A DNA stretch of 64,000 nt, from contig OY740769.1 in the NCBI GenBank assembly GCA_963513935.1, positions 35,491,120 to 35,555,119 of the forward strand, in the 5' to 3' direction. Position 1 is the stretch's first letter. Every line of letters starts with the position of its first letter. Positions 24,101 through 37,870 of this stretch are shown here, in pieces. The translations under genes and the position numbers were made by a program. This stretch comes from Aphrophora alni (taxonomy: Eukaryota; Arthropoda; Insecta; Hemiptera; Aphrophoridae). The notes under the pieces were generated by a model. That model ran no database searches, had not been told where the DNA came from, and saw only the letters and a program-made list of their open reading frames with translations.

Positions 24101-25810
24101 GCTTTGGAATATCTCTTGTAAAATTGGGTGTTATCCTATTTATTGTTGTTACCTAACACACCTTGTACCTCTTATGTATTTATTAAAAATATATTTTCTA
24201 TATTTTTTTATCATAATGTTATTTTTTCAGATTTGAGCGTAATATTTTAAAATAAGATTTGGTCTTCTTAGGAATTAATTTTTGTTACTCGAGGTTATTC
24301 GGTTGTATATTATGTTTAATCACTTGGTCCGTCAATCAATCGATCAATAACGCAGTTATTCAATATTATGTGTGGATTTATAAATACGTAGGTGCTTTGA
24401 ATTTCCAAATATCTACTTATTTTAATTATAATATAATCTATAAGGATGGAAAATATATTATATTATTACGTAATAAATCACGCAAAGATATATTATTAAA
24501 AGCACAATTTATTAAATTTGATTAATAAACCATTCACCTTAATACATTATCACTTTGGTTTCCTTTTCCTTCCTTACACATGATTTTTCTTTTAACGACC
24601 ATGAATGTTATTACATATAATTGTTAATATCAATCACTTATCCTTTTGTAAACTTCTAATGTAAGGTAAAACAACGTTCGTAAATTTATACATGTATATA
24701 AATATACTTCATTTAATTGTAAAATGTTAAAATTTGTGTATCAATTATGGGGAGAGAATTAATATTTACGTAAAAACAAAGATTATGAAAAAAAATATAT
24801 TAGGTTAATAAATCATCATTTACATCTGACTAAGAAAATACTTCCTTATTTTTAGATTTAGGTAATAGATTAAAAATGGAAATAATAAGGTAATGTTAAA
24901 CTATTGAAGCTCACTTTTAATAACTATAATCATATAATATCCCATAAAGTAACAATTTAAAGTAATTTATCTTTTTGCTTAGTGTTGATGTAATGTTTTA
25001 CAAATTTTTTTATAGAATTTAAATATTGTGACGGTTACTGTGTTTCTCTTAGAAGAGAAAATAATTGCAAAAACGATTTGTTTCATAAAATAATTACAGA
25101 CTGTCTCTAATGTAATATATATGAAAATAAGATGAATTCTAATATAATTAGACAAATATAAGAAAGTATTATTTGCATACCCTCTATGATTGTTTGTCAA
25201 ACATCTGCGGTGAAAATATTTACCGAGGTATTTAATTTAGTTATCAAAAAGACAAAGATTCAGACATATTACGAGAAATTTCTTATTAATGAGCGACAAA
25301 AGTTTGTGAATCTTAATTATGAAATACGGATGGAAGACATTGCAACTGAATACGAAGGAATACGAAAAGATTAAAAAGACATTCGTAAAACAGAAGACAC
25401 TGACCACGAGGATGTTTAAACTAAACAATGCATGTTAAATATTTTAAAGTTTTTTTCCAAATATTAAAAATTTATGTATAATTGGGTACAAACTTCAAGA
25501 AAATAGGTAGACCTATTAACTTGATTTCTAACATGGGTAAGTCCAGTAAACATGCAAGTAATGTTATTGAACTGTAATTATTCAATATAAAAATACATAC
25601 AATAAATTAGTTTATTTCACGAATAATATCATTAATTAATTGATGTTTTTGTCTTGTTTAATTTTATTTTGTCTGGATAATTCTAAAACATCTTATTATT
25701 AACATTGTAATTATTACTGTCTACAAATTCATAGCACTATTATTGTTGCCGAACCAAACTTACAACCGCACTTTTATCCCCTTAGATACGAAAAACCTAC
25801 TCATTTTTAG
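24101..25810. other. A+T-rich DNA with an acidic chance-or-relic frame
   Basis: A 62-codon ATG frame at 25186-25374 is discussed in findings. A second frame at 24259-24525 (88 codons) has no family likeness. Confidence 0.4.
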
Positions 25811-25910
25811 TACAAAACTTTTACTTCATAACTGGACCTGAACGTCTTTAAAATAGTTTAATTTCCGATATTGACATAAGTAAAGCCTCATAGCTGAATT
25901 CACAATCCCA
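25811..25910 (+). repeat. Block A, copy 5
   Basis: AAAACTTTTACTTCATAACT, then ATAGTTTAATTTCCGATATT, then GTAAAGCCTCATAGCTGAAT. It forms an inverted pair with the minus-strand copy at 26495-26605. Confidence 0.8.
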
Positions 25911-26494
25911 ACAATGGAGATATTATGTGCAATATATTGTGGTTAAAAATCGCCATTTCACTATGACACCTTTCTGATTTTCTTGTTCGATGGATAAGAT
26001 AAATAATTTATGGTTCAGTAGTTACGTGAATTTCAAAATTATTGATATGTTTATCAACATATTGATTTATACGAATTCTCTGATACAATCTGATGCCCTA
26101 ATACAAAAGTTCATAATGTTCAATCCAATGTACACACATATTTCAAGATTATTTTCTAATATTTCAACAAATACTATGTAATATTTAACTTGATATAACT
26201 CTATTTTTTTTCTACCCAAAACAATATGTTTTAGAGCGAGCTATTAACTATGCATCTACTATTTATATGCAAATCACCCAAAATGGAATATACGTTTATT
26301 TTGCTCACCCTTTAAGGCAGAATTAACCCTTAAAGTCCAATCCTTTATAAATATTTTTACAAAACAATATTATCAGATAAATGTAATAAAATCAATACAA
26401 AACAAATATATCATAATATGAAGATTAAATTTATCAATTGTCATGTAACTAGGTACATGAGATTTGTATTGTTAGAAGTTACCCCTAGTAATCA

Positions 26495-26605
26495 GGATTC
26501 AGTGCTGAGGCTTTACTTGCCTCAATACCGGAAATTAAACTTTTTCAAGGAAGGTTTAGTGGAGTTGTAAAGTAAAAGTTTCAGCCACGTTCCGGTTGTA
26601 AAACG
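26495..26605 (-). repeat. Block A, copy 9 (well preserved)
   Basis: Reads on the plus strand as TCAGTGCTGAGGCTTTACTT, CAATACCGGAAATTAAAC, then GGAGTTGTAAAGTAAAAGTT. Opposite in orientation to the copy at 25811-25910, so the pair brackets about 590 bp. Confidence 0.85.
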
Positions 26606-28407
26606 AATAAAGGAAAGGGAGATTTTGTTGATTAAATTTACATTTTGCTTGTTTTGTAAATAAAATCTCGTAATAACTTATTAAATTTTTGTCGACTAAT
26701 TTAATGATTCATTTTTAAAATATATACATCAAAATTTAAGATTGCATTATATGTAATGATATTATATGATATACATACTGTGGAAAATATATCGCGAGTA
26801 AGAACAATAAAAAATACAAAAAAATTTGGATTACTGATGAGGAGGGGAATATTTCTAAGCGCAAATGAGAATGTTAGTTACCAATTTTTGATTCATGAGT
26901 GTGAACTTACTAAATACTACAAGAGTATATGAAATTTAACATATAAAAGAAGAAATTTGTAAAATATACACGATCCAATATTAAATCACTTTTCGCGTAA
27001 TATTTTATACATGGAGAAAATAGATAAATGGTGATATTCAAATAAAATAATAATCTGACGTGATTATAAAATAAAGGGCAGTATAAACAAAATTAGCTCT
27101 TTAAGCAACACTTTTATTTGCGCCATAATGATATCATTAACATTAAACAATATAATTCCCTATAACACTCACTTTAGTAACCTTAAACTCTAAAAAGTAA
27201 TTTGAAGAACTAACAAACCTGTAGAATATAGAAATGAAATCAAAATGAAATCCATATAAAAGTTTAACATATTCAATATGTCAGTTTTGAGTAAATTATT
27301 AATACAAAGTATGTGATTATAATATGCAGTAAAAAGCATTTCAGTGGAGACAATATTAATATCGTTGTATTTTACAAAAAGAACATAGGAAACTATGTTC
27401 CTTTACACACTGTTAAGTAGAAAATCACTTTAGATATTATACCTCATGACCTCGATTTTAGTTTTAGACAATATGATTGCATCGAAAATTCTATACAACT
27501 TTAAAAACTCATTTTCAATAAATGATTGGTTGTATAGTTGTGAACGAGTCTATTGAAGCTGTTTGACATGTAAGTGGTAACACTACAAAAAATTACATCA
27601 ACTATTGTTGTCCTGCCTTAAGTCGTTTGTAACTTTAGATACTAAATTACATTTACATTTAGTGAATCTAATTGACTAGTATGGAAAGATTGTCAAAAAC
27701 ATAAATAACGACTTTACAGAATTGCTCTGCAAGAGTTGAGACTTGTTCTCTGTATAAAATAAATATTGTCATGAATTATGTGTATTATAGAAAAAAAATT
27801 TCCAAACTTATAATTGAATTCTTTTTTTTAAGGCGGACAATGTTAGGAATATGAAATGTGATATAGATATTTTATTGAATTGCAAATTGGAATTAAAAAA
27901 ATACTTATTCGAAATAAAATCTTTAGTTAAAATAAAATGTTTAATGTAAGACTTGAAATTGTAAAAGATAAATAGAGATAAAAAACATTCTACATTAATA
28001 TTGATAAGTGTTAATGATAGTCAACGAATTTTCAGCTATTATTATCATATAGAAATAATAAAGAAATTTTCAGAGTGCAACAGATTAACTAAAATAATAT
28101 AATGGAGGAAAAGACAGATAATTACCAAACTGTAAAAATAACAAAGAATACAGAAAAATGCACAAGAGATAAGAGAAGCTAGTCGAAAGTTAGTGTTTAT
28201 ATAAACATGGTTGTGATATTTTTTCTGAATTATGAAAAAATATGAAAGGATTTTTAATAAAGTGAAGATGAAAAGATATTTTGAAATGTAAGTTTTGAGA
28301 ACCTTCCCAAATAAAAATTAATTTTAACAATTATTTTACTAAATGTTTTTAGTCCTATAATTAATTTAATTTTTTTTAAAACGGTGGATGAAGTTAATAC
28401 AAAACAA
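26606..28407. other. A+T-rich DNA, nothing recognised
   Basis: No open frame above about 60 codons and no block of the A-G set seen. Confidence 0.5.
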
Positions 28408-28570
28408 GAATGACTTATTATATGACTAAGAAACCCCTAACGTAACAGGATTAGTCTTGTTGCTTAAACAATCACTGAGAACTGTATTACAAAACACCGC
28501 TCATGGTTGTCATACTTATACTTCACATTATTACATGTTACGTGCCTCTTACATTATTCTATTTCGAAAT
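28408..28570 (+). repeat. Repeat F, copy 1
   Basis: GAATGACTTATTATATGACT, AACAGGATTAGTCTTGTTGC, GAGAACTGTATTACAAAACA, then CGCTCATGGTTGTCAT. Confidence 0.7.
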
Positions 28571-28747
28571 ATTTATTGTGTAGGTTTTTCAGAAGACTTG
28601 AATAATTTCTTTTTATGTTTACAAAACAATTAAACTCAAAAAAGATAATTATTATTTCATTAATAATTGAAATTCTAAGTTTATATACTCAGTGTTTACA
28701 AATTGTTTTCTTAGACAGACTCTTTAATTGACTCCGATTACAACGCA

Positions 28748-28850
28748 ACCCTCAACTTATTACGGCTTTACATGAATACAGGAAATTGAAATCTTACAAG
28801 GAATTTTAATGAAGTGAGGGGTTAAAGTTTTGACTATGCATAGGTTGTAC
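28748..28850 (-). repeat. Block A, copy 10
   Basis: GGCTTTACATGAATACAGG, AAATTGAAATCTTACAAGG, then AAGTGAGGGGTTAAAGTTTT and TAGGTTGTAC. Lies about 180 bp after repeat F1. Confidence 0.7.
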
Positions 28851-29444
28851 AATGAGAACGATGTTATTTCGTTGGTATTTAAAACTAATATTGACTTTTA
28901 AATTTAATGCGTTCTTTTGTGTCCAAAGTTGTTATGTACCTTAAGAGTGATTAAAATATATAAATTAGATTGTCAAATTCGAATATTATTCATAAATTTA
29001 AATTGTAGACATTTTAAGATATAGGTAAAACAAAAGTAAATATATTTATAATTAATCCTAGATTTATTTATCAAATAGACACACATACACGTATTACAAG
29101 ATATGTCCTCTCTTGCGACATTTACTGACTAATTATAAATGATCAGATTATGGTAAATATAAATGAACAAAGACGGTAGAAAGACATTATTTTAATTATT
29201 CAACTTATCATTTTTAAACTGTTAAATAATTAGTATATTTTCGTTATTTGCACTCGATATTCATTTAAAGTAGGCTTTTATGCAATATAAAAGAGGTTTT
29301 TACATTTCCATACAGTATATATACCATCGTATTAGATAATCCCTAACTTTTACTACAAGTATACAATTTGCATAAAGCAATTGGAAATTAACTTTTCATG
29401 AACAGAAGAGGATATAAGTACAAGTTGGATATAAGTTATTATGG

Positions 29445-29650
29445 GTTTAATTAAAAGACGGAAGAAGTTAATTAGTCTTAAAAGTCTGCATAACAACTAC
29501 CTGAGTTCATTGTTTACGTTGTTTAATGGAAAGATTAAGTAACTCTTTATATATAGAGAAATGAAATAAACAATGTGTACTATAATTTCTAACCTTAACT
29601 AGTTGTTTTCAATGTTTACAAATACAGTGGGATTAGGTTAGGTTTCATTT
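29445..29650 (+). repeat. Repeat G, copy 3
   Basis: TTAGTCTTAAAAGTCTGCAT, AACAACTACCTGAGTTCATT, then AAGTAACTCTTTATATATAG. It ends near a TTAGG-like pair. Confidence 0.6.
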
Positions 29651-29715
29651 AGGTTAGCTTAGAATACACTGCATTATAACAGAAACAATATTTGAACTTT
29701 TTTGTTTGATTTTGA

Positions 29716-29747
29716 TTTTTTTTTTCATTTTTGAAAAAAAAAAAAAA
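29716..29747. repeat. Oligo-T/oligo-A inverted repeat
   Basis: A T run, CATTTTTG, then an A run form a simple foldback of about 10 T:A pairs. Probably slippage-derived. Confidence 0.7.
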
Positions 29748-32164
29748 CACTACTTGTTGGTTAAAAATTGGTCCAATTGAAGTATGATCTTGAATTTAGT
29801 CGAACGTTTAGGTATTTCGTCACTAACTTACACTTATACATTTGTTAAGTTGGTTATATTCATATAATAATCGTATACCAATAGTTAAAAAGATAGAGAA
29901 AATGCTATCCGAAAAAACCTACAAGAATCATGGTCATAATTTGGTTTTTTTTTAAATACACCATCGTCTTAATGTGTCCTCACAGGCATTACTTGAAACA
30001 CCTTTAGTTATTTTCTTTGGTAAATAATGTCAGACTACCTCAAATGTTGTTTTACGGGTGGTTCGTAAAAAAGACAATTCTGATAAACAATTCTGTATTC
30101 TTATATTTTAATTTATGTTATATTTATAAAAAATAGAAAGCCATTCTTTACCTTTAAAATAGATGCTGAAATCTTAGCCTTTAACTAGGATACATACATA
30201 CTTTCATGACATTTGGAGCCACTTGGTATGATGTTTGTTCATTTACGTTCAATGTTTTACTTTCAATATTCGTCTGCAGGTCTTAAAGTGTTTTTGAAAC
30301 CACCGCACTTTTTAAATATCCTCAAGGGGTAGATTGAGATCAGAAGAATCTCAGATACCATATATATTTATTAAATCGAACGATCTTCGCAAAATGTCTG
30401 CAACATGAACAAGGTTTCCTTTGCAATATGTGCGGTTTCATAATCCATGGTCTTTCATTAACATCCAACTAACTAATAAAACGTTGGAATAGATGACAAG
30501 AAATTTTCAAAGTGATAGTTGCGTCAAGAAAATATTGTTCCTATCTAAAGACAACAAGTAATTGTTCACCACACACCAATGGTGTATGTAACGCTTGGTC
30601 TAAAGAAGAGTGAGGATTTACAATGCTCCATGTTCGACTGTTTTGGCTATTTATATTACATTAAAAAAACACCACCAGTCGTTGATAAATTAAACACGTT
30701 TTAGTACATCGATTTCGTTGACTAATAAACATATTCATAATATTCATATATATAATATATATAATAATATAATAAATAATATTCATAATAAACAACGACG
30801 CAATAGTTAAATTTTTCACAATCGGGTTCATAAACGACTTAAAGAATTCCATGTAGTTTTAAATTCTTTTAATTCTACGAAAAGTATAATTTGACGTCAC
30901 ACTGTCTCAGATATTTTGCTAGTGAGCGGAATAAACGATGAGACGTCATCGAGAATGTTGTTCCGTAACAACGAAGCGAGTCATCTACCTTTGATATCGT
31001 GTAGATGTACCCAGTGTCTCAAAAATGATGAATTAAACTAAGTATTGTTATTTTGTTAGAAACTGCATCGAGGCTATTGGGGGTACTATTAAATGAAATT
31101 CAATCAAACATTTGTAAGACCTGTACTGAAAATAAACGCTCAATTATAAATAATATTTTGACTTGAGAAAGCGACAAAACTGACATAAGACTAATGAATA
31201 AACGCTTACTTCAGGCAATTTTACGATAAGATCTTTTCAAAAGTTCGGAACAATCAACCATGAGTACATATCAGCAACTACCTCCAAAATTAGGGCATAA
31301 GATATACATCATCATGAAGTGAATAATATTTTTTGGGATGTTATATCCTTATTGAAACATTCATTATAGTCTCAGGTTATTGAATCATCCAACTAACGAA
31401 GGTTACTACCCCAATGGTATGGATGGACTCCATCATATTGGACCAATTCTGGAAACAGTTCTCACGTATGAAAAAGAAGAGAATATTAATATCTGCACAT
31501 TATCTGCACATATCTGCCATCGTAAGTTTCTCAGAGCTATTGCAAAAAAAGTGTCCAATAATGCTTTTATTTAATACGACACACTGAACTAAACTATCGG
31601 CAAACAGGTATCATAGATTTTTGTTTTTCGACTGCATACATTTTGTTGAATTATTTTGATTTGATTTATCGTTCTGAATTCTCTCCGTCACATTGAGTGT
31701 TATCAGATCATCTTATTTAATTTACGTTTTTAAAATATGATTAGTTTGTTATTATTCTCGATCAAATCCGTCAAAAGGACGTAATATAGGCTACAATTAC
31801 GAGATTCAATATTTTTGGATGTGATGAAATACTACACAACTGATAATAATATCGTAATAATATTAATTATCATATTTATTTTATTTGTTAATCGTTTTTG
31901 GATAATATAATTGATAAATAATATTTGATAACTTCATAATTGATTTAATATATTTGAATTTACATAAATTTATATAATCTCGAAATAATAAATTAGTATT
32001 TCTATTATTTAAATAATTATGATAATTATTAGCAGTATCATAGATTACAAATATATGTTATTAACTAAATTTTTATAAAAATATTATTCAGTATCAAGTA
32101 AAGAAATAAGTATCTTGGAAAATTAAAATCGCCTTCTAGTGCTCTCAGAAAGATAATCTTAAGG
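29748..32164. other. Mixed-composition DNA, unassigned
   Basis: 30880-31020 and 31200-31570 have higher sequence complexity than their flanks. A 64-codon frame at 31380-31574 (PTNEGYYPNGMDGLHHIGPI) is unrecognised. Confidence 0.35.
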
Positions 32165-32365
32165 ATATTAATTCTATTAAGAATATTGTTTTGAAACACA
32201 AAGAGAGATTTTTAAACAAACACTAGTGCAGAAAGATATTAAAAATTTAATTAAAATCTTCATCAAAACACTTTACTTTAATAAGAATAAATATAAGTAT
32301 AAAGAAACAAAATGTAATATAGGCAACAGTTATTATATTTATTTTCTATTTTAAGTTTAATGAAA
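32165..32365 (+). repeat. Repeat E, copy 2
   Basis: TTAAACAAACACTAGTGCAG, TTAAAAATTTAATTAAAATC, then TTCATCAAAACACTTTACTT. About 10.3 kb from copy 1, same strand. Confidence 0.7.
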
Positions 32366-33033
32366 ATTATTATTATAAAAATATTTGCTTGTTTTTAAGA
32401 AGACATTGTTCATTTAAAACTTTGAAAATTCTAACCAATTCTAATAGCACAACTGCTGAAGTGGTCAATAAATTATTCCTGTAAACAAAAAACCATTTAA
32501 AATTACACTAAATATGAATTATTTGAAACTTTAAAAAAAAATCCATTATTTATATGATTTTTCATTAAATAACACCTATCTCTTAGATATTACAATGTGT
32601 ATTTTTTTATAACAAAAAGGTCATAGATTTTGCTTTTTGTTGTGTGATTTAAAACTTAATCTCCTTAAAAAAAGGTGATAAAAAATAAACTACTAGCCCA
32701 CGAATAATTTAACCACGCCAGGATCAGAAAAAAATAACTATTGTCCATGAGAAACATACGTGGAAATATGGATGACAGTCATCTAGCAAAATATTTGACG
32801 AAAAGAAGTTGTGTGTGAAGCTAGTGACCTACGGTATTATCTCGCCCATATTTACTACAAGTAAACCCTTGAGGCGGATAATAACACACAGATCTTCAAT
32901 ACCAAACAAATAATATTATATATGATGTCCTCTGTTATAATCACATTTTGTAGGCGGTTCACAATTATTAAAACAATTACAGTAAAGTAATTGTAATATT
33001 ATATAATTAGTTACTGTAAACTGTATTTATAGG

Positions 33034-33055
33034 CTAATAATTAGTTAATTATTAG
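33034..33055. repeat. Small palindrome
   Basis: Arms CTAATAATTA and TAATTATTAG are perfect complements around GT. Such palindromes are expected at times in A+T-rich DNA. Confidence 0.7.
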
Positions 33056-33566
33056 GTAAAATATATTGGTTATCACTTCGAAAAAACGACGCTACCGTTG
33101 TCATTTACATTTTAGTGATATATTGAATACAATAACAAATTAATATGAAGATTGAAAGAACAATTTTAATAAAATACGTTGAAGACGAATTTATGTCACA
33201 GCCAAAGCAAGTTAAGGTTTTCTTTAAATATTTTGTTTTAGGGTGAAAAATACCGATCCGACCAAAACATCTGCTAAATTATAAGACGACCGACTTTCCG
33301 ACAAAAAAACACAACAGCGTTCCATTCCGCTGCTTCTTATTTTTGTAGACTATGCTTGTTTCTGTATAGTCGACTCATATAGTTGTGCCTTTGAAGCACT
33401 GAATTTAATTATAATAAAGTTATTATTAACCAAGTCCCGTTAATAAGAGTTATTCAATTCTTGTTAAACTGTATTTTATTATAGCTGTTTAACCATCACA
33501 AGCAGCATTGTCAGATGCTTACAATATATCAATAACACCACATTATCATTTATTAATCCTACATGT

Positions 33567-33594
33567 TTTTTTTTTTTTTTTTTTCTTTTTTTTT
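33567..33594 (+). repeat. Poly-T tract
   Basis: A T run broken by one C. On the minus strand it could be the A tail of a retrocopy, but no recognisable body adjoins it. Confidence 0.8.
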
Positions 33595-34268
33595 CACGCT
33601 TGAAATCAGAAAGATGAATCAAGGACAACAACTACTTAATACATTTCTTATCCCTTATTATAATAATTATATTTAATTCATAAGATGGCACCCTACCAGA
33701 AGGATATATCAAACACAAGGATATTGTAAGGTATTTGTTGTCTACAGTATTAAATTACATCTCGTTAGGCTCTCTCTCAAATTTCTGAAGAAGCTGTTGT
33801 TAAGAGCTAATTAGCTTCTAGTGAAATTTTACATTTTGAAACAATACGTAACTTATATTGTTTATGGTTACCTTGATTTTAAACCCTTTCTAACAGAATA
33901 TGTTCCTTGTTTCCCACATTGTTAAACGTATTACATTTAATATATAGTAAAATATATAATTAAAAAGCCTTCCTATCTTGGGGAAGTTTTCAGCCAAACA
34001 TAATAAATAAAATTATTTTAGAAAAGTGAACAATTTCAAATATTTAATTCCCAATTTGTTATAGTTTAATCTTGGAACCTTAGTAGTACTACTTAATGTG
34101 CCTTTATGTAAATGAAAAATGAAAAAGTGTTTGTCATCTGACTTGAACGTAAATTATCCTACTAATAAAAAAAGTATAATTTTAACTGTACATGTTTTGT
34201 TTGTAGTTATTCAATTTACATTATATAATAATAACTTAGAAGCTCTCTGCAAATTTATTAAGTATATT

Positions 34269-34271
<3 letters not shown>

Positions 34272-34307
<36 letters not shown>
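34272..34307 (+). repeat. (AT)n microsatellite
   Basis: About 18 AT units. Confidence 0.93.
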
Positions 34308-34310
<3 letters not shown>

Positions 34311-35439
34311 TATACTCCGTTAATTAGGGCTATATCCTATTGTTAAAATTAATCATATTTATGATAGATGATTGAATTCTGAATTTCTGTTTTTAATATG
34401 ACCTTAAATTATTTAATCAAAAGTTATTAAATTATAAATGTGATGTAGAACTAAAAATATAACTTCATGTATAATTAAATGAAAGTTAATACAAATTAAA
34501 ATCAAGCTAAAACCCAACTTATGTATAGGTTAACTGTTAGGCACTATATGCCACCTAACTTAAATACTTTTGCACTAAAATTAGTAGTTAAAAAGTTTAA
34601 ATTTGACAGTGAATACCTGTAGAACGTATTTCAAGATATTTTGAACACTTTTTATATTGTTTTTTCGTTTGTGACTACGTAAAATAAATGCATATTTGTT
34701 TACATGGTTTTAACGAAGTTACATATATATTTATTAATTTATGTTATTAAAATTTCAATGTCAAATTTGGTTATGTGAATCATCACTGTAAATTTCCATT
34801 CTAAATATCATAATCGAGAGAATAAAATATGAAAAATTTGCTTGTACTATGGTTCTGGCTTGTGTATATATTTCTTTTTGTTTTTTCTTTCTTTCTACTA
34901 ATATAAACGTTAAATTTTTAAAGTCTTAATTTTTGAAGCTCTCTTAAATTAAATCCCAAATTGTTTCATTTGATTTTTGTGTTACATTAACTCTATGGTT
35001 TTAAGTGAAACGTCTTCTCAACGCTCGTTACTAAAAATGAGTAAATTGACCGAAGTGTCAACAATATATTATGTGTATTTTAATATAAAACGTATAGATT
35101 ACCCCAAAAATTATCGACTATATCAAATAAATGTACTATAATTATTGATATTAAGCTGTTTTCTACTTTAAAAAAACGTTATTTAAATTATATTGTTTTA
35201 TTTCACGTAAATATTAAGTAAATACAAATTATCATTCTACACTGATTTTTAAGTTTTATCGTTAATTCTAATACATCTTATGAATATCATTTTTTCAATA
35301 CTGTATAAATAGTTTAAATCCGTTATAGAGGTTGGATGTACTATTTTATTAACATGAATGCTAAGTAAAAGCGCCTCTATCCTTTTTTATTATATACTAA
35401 GATCCAATTATACTTACCTAATGTAGAACTTGAATACGG

Positions 35440-35545
35440 ACAACATTTTTACTTCATAAATCTACTGAAACGACTTCGAACTAGTTTATTTTCCTGTATT
35501 GGTGTAAGTAAACCTTCACAGCTGAGCGGATATTCTCAACAACAG
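35440..35545 (+). repeat. Block A, copy 6
   Basis: CATTTTTACTTCATAAATCT, ACTAGTTTATTTTCCTGTAT, then GTAAGTAAACCTTCACAGCT. Block B5 lies about 400 bp downstream. Confidence 0.75.
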
Positions 35546-35945
35546 AGTGCGTAGTGACTTTGCATAATATAGAGAACAACTTAACTTTTAAGAATTTGTT
35601 ATTAAAAAATATTTAATATTGCATTGATATGATCTTGATGATTTTACAAAATAATTTCATTTAAATATTATGTTAAAAGTAATGTTGTTATTTCATAAGA
35701 TTTAAAAAAAACATAAGCAACAAAAAATAATAGTTTTCTTAAATTTTACACCAACACCTTACAGTTCGTCTGACAAATATGCTGCAGGTGACAAACGCCA
35801 GAAAGTTGGAATATAATGTTTTTAAAAAGGTTTAAAAGCGTTTTCACAAAATACATTTGAATTTCAATTCCACTTCAAGTGCTTCTAATAAATCCACAAT
35901 AAACAAATAAATTTTATCTTACTTCTACAACTACAAATGTGCAAG

Positions 35946-36105
35946 AGACATGTCCTTCTGACTAATAGGCTTGATACGTATTTAGAGATCATAAATTGGA
36001 CACTCTTTGATAAATAAACTCATTTGTCTATGTGTGTTGTAGTCACTAAAATGGTAAATTGTTTAATATAAATCTGCTAATGAACTGTATTATATTTTTG
36101 TTTTT
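35946..36105 (+). repeat. Block B, copy 5
   Basis: GACATGTCCTTCTGACTAAT (matches copy 4), GGACACTCTTTGATAAA, then AATCTGCTAATGAACTGTAT. Confidence 0.7.
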
Positions 36106-36396
36106 TTAAATATCCTTAATAATATAACTGCACAAAACGTAAGGTTATGTTTTTCTATTGTGTTGGCATTAGAAAGAAGTGTGTATAATAATACTTTTGA
36201 CATTAGTGATTTGACATTCATTTATATTTACAATCCAGAAATGTTTGTGGGCCTCTAAAAATTGAAGGTGGTCATTTAAACTTCATCTTGTATTGCGTTG
36301 TACAAAAGAGTGATTATTGGTGAAAATTGTGGTAATTAGAATTTATTGATTGACATGTGTTGCTTACTGTAGGTATTTAGTAGTGTTGTAAAAAAA

Positions 36397-36411
36397 ATAT
36401 ATATATATATA
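36397..36411 (+). repeat. Short (AT)n run between blocks B5 and C3
   Basis: An A run followed by about seven AT units. Its position after a B block parallels the TA array at 6161-6207. Confidence 0.8.
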
Positions 36412-36737
36412 CAAATATGAACATAATTGAATTACATATTGACATGTTTTATTTGTTTTAACTTTTTATTAATTCCATTCATTTTTATATATGTGATGCA
36501 AAGATGAAAAAATAACGTTAACTTTCGTTGTAAAAAGTGGGAGGTTTTACACTACATGCTTCGATTTTTGATTATAAAACGAAGTTAGTTTTTACAAGTT
36601 TAATAAATAAATAAATGTCATAAATATATAATAAATAATAACATGAACAACACCACGTTGTTTTTGTTATAGAAATTTAAAAAAATAATAAGATGACTGC
36701 CGTTCAAAATACAAATATGTATGGATCATAGGGGAGA

Positions 36738-36945
36738 ATAGAGTAGAAAGGTTAGCTTCAATGAAACCCAGATAACGAAATCTGTTAGCTTTATGTCTGT
36801 TGAATAGGAGCAACAACCGTGGTTAGTATCGTCCTGTTGGATTCAACGGTGGCTATTGTTTAAGCAAAGTGCCTTTGTCCTCGATAAATTTACTGATTAT
36901 TTTGTACAATATACACACGAGGGTGTACGATGGTATACATAGTAA
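36738..36945 (+). repeat. Block C, copy 3
   Basis: CCCAGATAACGAAATCTGTT, GGAGCAACAACCGTGGTTAG, CGTCCTGTTGGATTCAACGG, then GTCCTCGATAAATTTACTGA. Confidence 0.75.
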
Positions 36946-37695
36946 AGAGAGTATTACTTAAAATTAAAACTAATTAAAGAAATTTAAAAATAACTTATGG
37001 GAAGAGAGATGTTTTTTAAGAGAAAGTTAAAAACAAGACAATTATTGAAAAAAAATTTAATAATTGAGGTAAATATTACATATATTCTACAAGTGTATAA
37101 CATTTTTACATGTAACATACAGGAATGTAATCTATTATAAACATCACACTTGTATTTAATAATTTAAATTATACACCGATGAGATTGAAAATGAATATAA
37201 AGCCTCAGAAAAATCCGTATCGGATTATATGGTAAATAAGACATAAAGTATCTACTGTGTTTGCATTATTGAGCATTTGTGTTTGTGTTATTACCTAATG
37301 AATTATTTGGCAAACTATATACTGTTTCACATTTCAATTGCATAAACAAATTAAGTCCGTTATTACTTATGATGACACTGTTTTTAACATTAGACACATG
37401 AGTATTTCAAAAAAGGTGTTTAGAGAAAACATCATATAAATCAAATTTTATAAAGTTATAAGATGATATATGTAATTACTTCATATCACTTTATTCACTT
37501 TGCTGGAATAGTAGTTTGTATCAGAATAAAGCGATTAAAATATAATACCACTGTAAGGTAAATTTGTTTAATCAAATATTATAATAGCTATTATTTCACG
37601 ATTTTTTTATCTCGTACTTGTTATATTTTTAAAGGCTAAATCAAAGCATATTATTAATAATTGTGTTTCATTATTATAAAAACATTTCAAAAGAA

Positions 37696-37870
37696 GAATG
37701 ACATATCATATGACTAAGATACTGAGTTTTAGTTTTGGAAACAGGTTTAGGCATGTTGTTTGAGCGACAACTCTGAATTGTATTAAAAATAACGCTCATA
37801 GTCTTCATTGTTATTAACAATGGTTGTACAAAAATGTATTACAAAATAATCGTTATTCATATGTTACTCA
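37696..37870 (+). repeat. Repeat F, copy 2
   Basis: GAATGACATATCATATGACT, AACAGGTTTAGGCATGTTGT, CTGAATTGTATTAAAAATAA, then CGCTCATAGTCTTCAT. Confidence 0.7.

Larger units (their letters stand above)
32366..35439. other. A+T-rich DNA with poly-T and TA tracts
   Basis: 32690-32900 is somewhat less A+T-rich with no open frame. The palindrome, poly-T and TA array are listed separately. Confidence 0.45.

Noticed and set aside
31380..31574. 64-codon frame as a transposase piece
   Set aside because: The PTNEGYYPNG segment looked protein-like, but I could not place it in any transposase family.
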